Source of the DNA: Corallococcus macrosporus
GTDB lineage: Bacteria > Myxococcota > Myxococcia > Myxococcales > Myxococcaceae
Direction: 5' to 3'
DNA length: 64,000 nt
NCBI RefSeq assembly: GCF_017302985.1
Contig: NZ_JAFIMU010000007.1
Location: 2,046,001-2,110,000 of the forward strand
The notes beneath the pieces were generated by a model. It worked only from the letters and a program-made list of their open reading frames with translations, was not told the origin of the DNA and ran no database searches. Made by a program: the position numbers and the translations under genes. Below, piece by piece: positions 58,596-64,000 of the stretch; the stretch's first letter is position 1; each line of letters opens with the position of its first letter.

Positions 58596-59348
58596 CTACT
58601 GGATCGCGAAGATGAGCGTCACCTTCGCCTGCACCGTCTGCTCCTCCGGCTGGATGGGCGTGGTGGGCGCGCTTCGCGCTTCCGCCATGTCCATGGCGAA
58701 GGTGGCCGGGTACAGGCGCGGCGCTTCCGTCACCGTGCTCGCGTCCAGCACCGAGCCCAGCTTCACGTTCAGCGACGCGGCCAGCACGTCCGCGGACTTC
58801 CTCGCCCGCGCCACCGCCTGCCGCAGCGCCTCTCCCTGCACCGCGTCCTGGCGGCTCAGGCCGAAGCGCACGGAGTCCACCCGGTTCGCTCCCGCCGCCA
58901 ACGCCTTGTCCAGGAGGCTCCCCACCTTGGAGAGGTCCGTCACGTGGACGCTCACCAGGTTGCTCACGCGGTAGCCCTTGAGCTTCGGCTCACCGCCCTG
59001 CGGGGGCGACGGCGTGTACTCGGGATAGACGTTGTAGTTGCGCGTCTGCAGGTCCCGCTTCGCGATGCCCGCTCCGGTGAGCGCCGCGAGCACCTTCTCC
59101 ATCCGCTTCGCGTTCTCCTCCCCCGCGGCCTTCGCGTTCGCGGCGGACGTCTCCACCGCCACGTCGATGAAGGCCTCGTCGGGCTGGGCCTTCACCTCGC
59201 CCGTGCCCTCCACGCGCAGCGTGCGCACCTGTGGATCCACGGGCGGCCGCGGCTGCGGTGAACCGGACGGGGGAACCTGCGCCTGCGCCGCGGCCGTGAA
59301 GCCCGCGAGCACCACCAACGTCGTCAACATCCTGCGAACAGCGGACAT
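58596..59348 (-). CDS. SIMPL-domain (DUF541) secreted protein
   Basis: 250 residues with signal peptide (MLTTLVVLAGFTAAAQA). LRVEGTGEVKAQPDEAFID is the family's first motif; DLQTRNYNVYPEYTPS and KGYRVSNLVSVHVTDL the second. SIMPL proteins are periplasmic or surface, some interacting with kinases or acting in oxidative stress; no catalytic residues are known. Gene spacing 63 bp to the toxin gene start. Confidence 0.92.
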   Translation of the reverse strand: MSAVRRMLTTLVVLAGFTAAAQAQVPPSGSPQPRPPVDPQVRTLRVEGTGEVKAQPDEAFIDVAVETSAANAKAAGEENAKRMEKVLAALTGAGIAKRDLQTRNYNVYPEYTPSPPQGGEPKLKGYRVSNLVSVHVTDLSKVGSLLDKALAAGANRVDSVRFGLSRQDAVQGEALRQAVARARKSADVLAASLNVKLGSVLDASTVTEAPRLYPATFAMDMAEARSAPTTPIQPEEQTVQAKVTLIFAIQ

Positions 59349-59475
59349 GGCGCCTCCTTCCCAAGGCGGGGGAACCTTCGCGCGGGTCGCGCGAAAGCCC
59401 CCTCATACCCCTGGGACGCCCCTGCCCCGGTGGACATTCACCGGGCCCCGGGACATCCAGCGCCGGACGCCCACT

Positions 59476-60120
59476 TCAGTGCAGCGAGTCGCCCGAGGAG
59501 TCGAGCGACATCACCGACTCCAGCGGCTTCCTCAGCGGACGCGGCGCGGCCTTGCGCACCTGGGTCACCGCCTTGCGGCGCGCGACGCGCAGCGCGTCCC
59601 GCCCCATGTCCATCACCGCCGCCACCGCGCCCGTCAGCAGGTTGCCCGGGGGCGTGTCCGGCTGGGCCGGGTGCGGGTGCGTGGGCGCGGCCTTCTTCGC
59701 CAGCTCCAGCGCCTCGCCCACCTGCCGCAGCTCCTGCGGCTTGAAGGCCTTCTTCACCTCCGGGAAGAGGTACTGCTCCTCCTCCGTCACGTGCGCGCGC
59801 ACGTTCTCCATCAGCACGTGCACCTTCGCGTCGAAGCGCTCGGACTCCGGCGGCATCGTGTCCAGCTCCGACAGCACCCACTTCACCACGTGGTGCTCCT
59901 CCAGCGCGCGCAGCACGTCCGGGGACAGCTCCTCGGAGCGCGCGCGCACGGCCGGGTAGAAGACCTGCTCCTCGATGGCCGCGTGGATGGACAGCTCCCG
60001 CACCATCTCGTCCACCAGCTTGCGCTTGTGCGCCAGCGCGTGGTCGCCCGCCTTCTCGAACTTGCGGAACAGCTGCTCCACCGTCTTGTGGTCCGCCTTC
60101 AGCAACGTGATGGCATCCAT
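59476..60120 (-). CDS. Hemerythrin-domain protein
   Basis: 214 residues; ATG with GGGAG 7 nt upstream. Four-helix iron-binding pattern: KADHKTVEQLF, ELSIHAAIEEQVFYPAV, EEHHVVKWVL and ENVRAHVTEEEQYLFPEV supply the His/Glu ligands in hemerythrin order. A 65-residue Pro/Ala-rich and basic tail (RVARRKAVTQVRKA) is added. Likely oxygen or nitric-oxide sensing or detoxification in the cytoplasm. Divergent from the ferredoxin reductase gene. Confidence 0.92.
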   Translation of the reverse strand: MDAITLLKADHKTVEQLFRKFEKAGDHALAHKRKLVDEMVRELSIHAAIEEQVFYPAVRARSEELSPDVLRALEEHHVVKWVLSELDTMPPESERFDAKVHVLMENVRAHVTEEEQYLFPEVKKAFKPQELRQVGEALELAKKAAPTHPHPAQPDTPPGNLLTGAVAAVMDMGRDALRVARRKAVTQVRKAAPRPLRKPLESVMSLDSSGDSLH

Positions 60121-60424
60121 GGGCCGTCTCCCTTCCGTTGAGTCAGGGGCCGCGCATCCCCCGTCGTGAAACCGCTCGGGCCCCTGATGGCCCTGGCGCA
60201 GCGCGGCACGGAGTGAAGGGTGGGGATGGATTCCCGGCCGTGCCCACCCCCGCCGCCCTGGCCCCCGCGTCCGGCCGGAGGGCAGGCGGCCAGAAGGCCC
60301 CGAGTGTCCGGAACCGGTCGAAAAACCGCACCGGGCCCCACTCCCCGGACGCCCCGGGCGTGCACACCGTGCGCGGCCAGATCGGTCTCGCGCGGGCGGC
60401 GGGCAAGGGAACAGGGGCAATACC
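60121..60424. other. Intergenic region between divergent hemerythrin and ferredoxin reductase genes
   Basis: 304 bases holding both promoters. It contains the inverted repeat TCAGGGGC (60143-60150)/GCCCCTGA (60180-60187) with a 29-bp spacer, close to the hemerythrin start; significance uncertain. No small gene or terminator was seen. Confidence 0.45.
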
Positions 60425-61396
60425 GTGACGACGAACAGCTTGCGTCTGCGGGTGGCGCGCATCACCCGTGAGGCGGAAGGCATCCAGTCCTACGAGCTCG
60501 TCTCCCAGGACGGCGGCGCCCTGCCCGAGTTCGAGGCCGGCGCCCACCTGGACGTGCAGGTGCCGGGCCTCAACGGCATGCGCCAGTACTCGCTCTGCAA
60601 CGACCCGGGTGAGACGCACCGCTACGTCATCGCCGTGCAGCGCGACGCCAACGGCCGCGGCGGCTCCAGGGCGATGCACGAGAACGTCCACGAGGGCGAC
60701 GTGCTCAGCGTGAGCGAGCCGGTCAACGACTTCCCGCTCCTGTATGGCCGCAGCTACGTGCTCATCGCGGGCGGCATCGGCATCACGCCCATCCTGGCCA
60801 TGGCGCGCCTCCTGGAGCGCACGGGCGCGCAGTGGGTGCTGCACTACTGCGCCCGCGACTCGGAGCGCACGGCCTTCAAGGAGCTGCTGTCCACGCCATC
60901 CTTCGCGGGCCGCGTGCATATCCACCACGACGGCGGCGACCCCACGAAGGGGCTGGACGTGCGGGCGCTGCTGGCCACGCGCGGCCCGGGCACCCGGCTG
61001 TACTGCTGCGGCCCCGCGGGCCTGATGAAGGCCGTGCGCGAGGCGGCCGCGCTGCACAAGTGGCCCTGGGAGAAGGTGCACTTCGAGGCCTTCACCGCGG
61101 AGGGCACCTCCGCCACCCACGCCACGGCGGAGGAGGACTTCGAGGTGGCGCTCAAGAGCACCGGCCAGGTGCTGCGCGTGCCGGCCGGCAAGACGGTGCT
61201 CAACGTGCTGCGCACCCACGGCGTCAAGGTGGAGAGCGACTGCGAGGCGGGCTCGTGTGGCACCTGCGTCACGCGCGTGTGCGAGGGAACGCCGGACCAC
61301 CGGGATACGTTCTTCCAGCAGGAAGCCGCCGGGGACGCGAGGATGCTGGTCTGCGTGTCTCGCGCCCGGTCCAAGCGGCTGGTGCTGGACCTGTAG
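60425..61396 (+). CDS. Phthalate dioxygenase reductase/vanillate demethylase-type flavin reductase with 2Fe-2S ferredoxin domain
   Basis: 323 residues, GTG start. FMN-binding barrel RQYSLCND; NAD-binding segment YVLIAGGIGITPILAM and YCCGPAGLM; C-terminal plant-type 2Fe-2S ferredoxin with C273-x4-C278-x2-C281 and C310. This PDR/VanB layout passes electrons from NAD(P)H to an oxygenase. No oxygenase component is adjacent, so the partner is unknown. Divergent from the hemerythrin gene. Confidence 0.93.
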   Translation: MTTNSLRLRVARITREAEGIQSYELVSQDGGALPEFEAGAHLDVQVPGLNGMRQYSLCNDPGETHRYVIAVQRDANGRGGSRAMHENVHEGDVLSVSEPVNDFPLLYGRSYVLIAGGIGITPILAMARLLERTGAQWVLHYCARDSERTAFKELLSTPSFAGRVHIHHDGGDPTKGLDVRALLATRGPGTRLYCCGPAGLMKAVREAAALHKWPWEKVHFEAFTAEGTSATHATAEEDFEVALKSTGQVLRVPAGKTVLNVLRTHGVKVESDCEAGSCGTCVTRVCEGTPDHRDTFFQQEAAGDARMLVCVSRARSKRLVLDL

Positions 61397-61401
61397 CCAG
61401 T

Positions 61402-61418
61402 TCCCCGAGCCTCGGGGA
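61402..61418 (+). terminator. Weak hairpin after the flavin reductase gene
   Basis: TCCCCGAG-C-CTCGGGGA, a perfect inverted repeat 6 nt after the stop codon, forms a short GC hairpin but has no T-tract; terminator function is only possible. Confidence 0.3.
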
Positions 61419-61505
61419 GCCTGTAACCGGGCCTGGCGTTTTGGAGCGCGCCAGTGCGCGGCGGGCCGCCTATGCTCGCGCCCCGCTCGCACACGAGAGA
61501 GGCTG

Positions 61506-62183
61506 ATGAGCGACGGGACGTTGTTCTCCATGGACACTCCGCCCACCGAGGCCCGGTTCCAGAACCGGCTCTGGGTGGCGGACCTGCTGGACCTCACGGG
61601 CGCGGCGCTCGTGGGTTGGGGTGCGGTGCGCGCGGCGGAGTGGGTGTCCACGGCCGGTCTGTTGGGGTTCGCCATGGGAGCCGCCTGGCTCCTCCTGTCC
61701 TGCGTGGGCGGGCTGACGGGGCTCACCCCGGGCCGTCACGCCCTGGGGCTCAAGCTGGAGCGCGCGGAAGGAAAGGCGCCCGGCCTGGGCGCGGGGCTTT
61801 TGCGCGCGCTCACCGCGCCGGTGGAGCTGGTGCTCCAGGTGGTGCTGCAGCGCCGGCCGCTGGATGAACAGCTGGGCGTGCACGCGAGCGTGATTCCCGG
61901 CGGCGTGCGCGGCTGGGCGCGCAGCCTGCCCCTGCCGCTGGTGGGGGGGGTGCTGCTCGTCGGCGCGGTGTGGAGCATCGTCACGCCCACGCGCCAGGAG
62001 ATGCTCCAGTACCTGGACCGCACGCTGACCGGGTGGCACTGCTGCCACGGCACGCGCGAGGTGACGTGGCAGTGCCGCACGTCCCTGTCCCGCGCGGTGC
62101 GCAACGCGAGCGGCGGCGACACGGAGGTCGCGGACTTCGTGCGCAACGAGTGCCCCGTGGCCGCCGCGCGGCTGGGGCCCTGA
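61506..62183 (+). CDS. RDD-like membrane protein
   Basis: 225 residues, ATG at 61506. RFQNRLWVADLLDLTGAAL has the RDD-like Arg/Asp pair spacing, GLTPGRHALGLKLER the second motif; about four membrane helices (about 40-60, 68-85, 100-118, 135-155). The C-terminal 60 residues, with HCCHGTREVTWQC, are soluble and cysteine-containing, atypical for RDD. Function unknown. Confidence 0.75.
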   Translation: MSDGTLFSMDTPPTEARFQNRLWVADLLDLTGAALVGWGAVRAAEWVSTAGLLGFAMGAAWLLLSCVGGLTGLTPGRHALGLKLERAEGKAPGLGAGLLRALTAPVELVLQVVLQRRPLDEQLGVHASVIPGGVRGWARSLPLPLVGGVLLVGAVWSIVTPTRQEMLQYLDRTLTGWHCCHGTREVTWQCRTSLSRAVRNASGGDTEVADFVRNECPVAAARLGP

Positions 62184-62216
62184 GGCGTAGGGGGCCCGCG
62201 GGGCTCCCTTCGGGCT

Positions 62217-64000
62217 TCAGCGCTTGATCAGCGCGAACATGTCCTCGCCTTCATCGCAGCTCACCCACGCGGCCTTCTTGGGGACGTCGGGCGCCTTCTG
62301 GTTCACCTTGAAGTAGCGCTCCTCCACCTTGACCGTGTGCGTCTGGTAGGGGTCCAGCCGCGCCATCCGCGCCTCCATCCGCCTGTTCAGGACGATGACG
62401 CAGTTGTGCCAGGTCCGCTGGTCGCTGTTGATGACATAGAGCGTGCGGCCGAAGTCGCTTCCCAGCAGGCCGTCCACCTCCACCTGTCCCAGCAGGCGCG
62501 AGCGCTCCACGGGCTTCGGCTCGGGCTTCGGCTCGGGAGTCGCCGCGACCGGCGGGGTGGGCTGCTCGATGGCGCTCGGGGGCAGCGTCGGCCCCGGACG
62601 CGCGTTCATCAGCACGAAGCGCGGCTCCTTCGCCTGTTCCGCCTCCTCGTCCAGCCGCAGGGTCATGCTCTGGCGGTTCGGGTTGATGGACACCACCGTC
62701 GCGGTCCCCAGCACCGGACGCTTGCGGGTGCCCTTCTGCGGCGGTCCCACCACCTTGAACACCGTGCCCGCGTTGGTGCCCTTGGGCACGTCCGCGTTCA
62801 CCACGCGCTGGCCGCTGCCCGTCTCGCCGATCTTCGCCACGGGCACGTGCCCGGACACCAGCTCCACCGGACGCGTCGTCACGGGCCGCTTCGTCCCGGA
62901 GACGGGCTTCACCTCCGGCGGGGACTTCACCTCGGGCTCGGGCGCGCTCGCCACCACGCCCGCGTCCACGGCGGCCTCGGGAGGCGGCTCCACGGGCGGC
63001 GTCACCGCGGGAGGCGGCTCTTCTTTCGGAGGCGCGGCCGCCAGCACAGGCTCGGACGGCGGGAGCGTCTGGGGCACCACGGGCTGCTCGGCCGTGTGCG
63101 AGCGGAGCACGAAGGTGGTGATGCCCACGGTGGCGCCCACCAGCAGCAGCGCCGCCACGGCGATCCACGCCACCGGCCTGCGCTCGGACCGCGCCGGCAC
63201 CGGGCCGGACGCGCTCGGGGAGACAGCGCCCTGGGCCGGTGCGGCCGGCAGGTGCACCGCCGTCGCGCCCAGCGCGGCCGCGTCCACGTCATCGGTGCTG
63301 CGCGCCACGCCTCCGGAGCCCGGCGTGCTCCGCGCCACGCCTCCGGAGCCCGGCGTGCTCCGCGCCACGCCACCAGAGCCCGGCGTGCTGCGCGCCACGC
63401 CCCCCGAACCCGGCACCGCCGCCGCCGGTCCGGAAGACGGATGGGACACGAACGTGCCCCCCGGCCCCATCGACGGTCCATCCACGTCGATGCGCCCCGT
63501 GTGGGGCCTGCCGCTGGCCGGATCCTCCGGAGTCCGCAGCGCCGTGGCACCGAAGGCCGCATCATCCGCGGCCGCGTTGCTCCCGGAGCCCGAGCCGCCG
63601 CTGTACAGCGCCGTGCCTGAACCGGCCCGGGGCGCGGGGGACGGCGTGCGCCGCTCGCCGTGCACGCCGGACGTCAGCTTGCGCTGCTCGGCGAAGGCCT
63701 CCGGGCAGAGCGCGCGGACGAACTCGCCCACCTCCTCCGCCCCCATGGGGGTGCCCGAGCGCAGCAGCTCCGCGTTGAGCGCCCGCGCGAAGTCGTCCGC
63801 CCGCGCGTACCGGTCCGCCGGCGAAGGCGCGAGCGCGCGGCGCAGCACCGCCTCCAGCGAGGGCTCCACGTCCGGACGGAAGTCCGTCAGCGGCGGCACC
63901 ACCGGGTGCGACATGGCCGCCATCATCTCACCCACGGTGCCGTGGGGAACCAGCCCACGGCCCGCGAGCATCTCCCACACCACCACCGCGCAGGAGTAGA
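62217..64000 (-). CDS. Receptor Ser/Thr protein kinase, C-terminal part (catalytic domain cut by window edge)
   Basis: At least 594 residues visible; the frame stays open to position 64000. The end of the kinase domain (YSCAVVVWEML, PSLEAVLRRALAPSPADRYA) is present, followed by a Ser/Gly/Pro juxtamembrane stretch including four PGSGGVARST repeats, one membrane helix (VAWIAVAALLLVGATVGITTF), a Pro/Glu/Ala-rich extracellular linker and a C-terminal beta-rich domain (GQVEVDGLLGSDFGRTLYVI, LDPYQTHTVKVEERYFKV). The layout is that of PknB-like myxobacterial kinases with sensor domains outside. It ends 33 bp from the RDD-like gene on the opposite strand. Confidence 0.9.
   Translation of the reverse strand, partial: YSCAVVVWEMLAGRGLVPHGTVGEMMAAMSHPVVPPLTDFRPDVEPSLEAVLRRALAPSPADRYARADDFARALNAELLRSGTPMGAEEVGEFVRALCPEAFAEQRKLTSGVHGERRTPSPAPRAGSGTALYSGGSGSGSNAAADDAAFGATALRTPEDPASGRPHTGRIDVDGPSMGPGGTFVSHPSSGPAAAVPGSGGVARSTPGSGGVARSTPGSGGVARSTPGSGGVARSTDDVDAAALGATAVHLPAAPAQGAVSPSASGPVPARSERRPVAWIAVAALLLVGATVGITTFVLRSHTAEQPVVPQTLPPSEPVLAAAPPKEEPPPAVTPPVEPPPEAAVDAGVVASAPEPEVKSPPEVKPVSGTKRPVTTRPVELVSGHVPVAKIGETGSGQRVVNADVPKGTNAGTVFKVVGPPQKGTRKRPVLGTATVVSINPNRQSMTLRLDEEAEQAKEPRFVLMNARPGPTLPPSAIEQPTPPVAATPEPKPEPKPVERSRLLGQVEVDGLLGSDFGRTLYVINSDQRTWHNCVIVLNRRMEARMARLDPYQTHTVKVEERYFKVNQKAPDVPKKAAWVSCDEGEDMFALIKR
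63294..63413 (-). repeat. Four 30-bp tandem repeats in the kinase gene
   Basis: Units at 63294-63323, 63324-63353, 63354-63383 and 63384-63413, coding for PGSGGVARST. Units 1 and 2 differ at 3 positions or fewer; unit 4 has drifted most. They lie in the cytoplasmic juxtamembrane linker. Confidence 0.9.

Noticed and set aside
60143..60187. Inverted repeat TCAGGGGC/GCCCCTGA near the hemerythrin start
   Set aside because: Long spacer and no supporting second copy; left as a note rather than an operator call.
63294..63413. Possible CRISPR array
   Set aside because: Contiguous 30-bp units without unique spacers, in frame within a coding gene.

Overview
The window is high-GC DNA (about 70% by eye), densely packed with genes on both strands, and looks like a chromosomal segment of a myxobacterium, most likely Myxococcaceae (Corallococcus or Myxococcus type). 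The evidence is a Ser/Thr kinase with a long extracytoplasmic tail, many lipoproteins with Asp/Gly/Thr-rich linkers, two polymorphic toxin/immunity pairs of the Tox-REase-5/Imm52 type, PEGA and M64 secreted proteins, and GTG/TTG starts. I saw no rRNA, tRNA, CRISPR array, insertion sequence or phage structural gene.

Layout. 1-5.7 kb: an XRE regulator cut by the window edge, a receiver-only response regulator, a lipoprotein, a membrane histidine kinase, a small conserved protein, a MurG-like glycosyltransferase, a zinc-binding protein and a lipoprotein. 5.7-10.8 kb: five tandem minus-strand paralogues of an unrecognised two-helix membrane protein family; three carry their own sigma70-like promoter whose -35 box contains the stop codon of the upstream paralogue. 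10.9-18.1 kb: a Tat-exported pirin, DUF3298-like and DUF5953-like proteins, a holin-like membrane protein, two GT4 glycosyltransferases and a MATE exporter.

18.3-26.7 kb: an eight-gene plus-strand operon with mostly overlapping genes: inositol-phosphate synthase, HD-like protein, Gfo/Idh/MocA oxidoreductase, zinc-ribbon/MBL-fold protein, YcaO, TIM-barrel isomerase, GT4 glycosyltransferase and PIG-L deacetylase. The gene set suggests a pathway that makes inositol phosphate, builds and deacetylates a pseudodisaccharide, and uses YcaO chemistry on it or on a partner. No precursor peptide was seen. This is my best candidate for an undescribed biosynthetic system.

26.7-30.3 kb: a Tox-REase-5/Imm52 pair, a TPR protein and an alpha/beta hydrolase. 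30.3-35.8 kb: a TerY-P-like signalling operon (PP2C phosphatase, kinase, cysteine hydrolase, vWA protein) facing a NrtR-like Nudix regulator. The dyad GTGTN-N5-GACAC occurs twice in the operon promoter and once before the Nudix gene, so a small regulon with autoregulation can be proposed.

36-47 kb: a FadR-type GntR regulator with a matching operator, a lipid kinase, an SDR, a PEGA protein, an M64 peptidase, and two large secreted lipoproteins, the second with nuclease-like and lamin-tail domains. 47-53 kb: a lipoprotein, a LysR regulator divergent from a DJ-1/PfpI protein, a DODA-type dioxygenase, a YtkA-like protein and a SCO pair. 52.6-56.3 kb: an unknown protein, then a PadR regulator with a 24-bp palindrome over its start region, a SEDS-like membrane protein and an esterase. 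56.3-64 kb: a second Tox-REase-5/Imm52 pair, a SIMPL protein, a hemerythrin, a ferredoxin reductase, an RDD-like protein and the C-terminal part of a receptor Ser/Thr kinase cut by the right edge.
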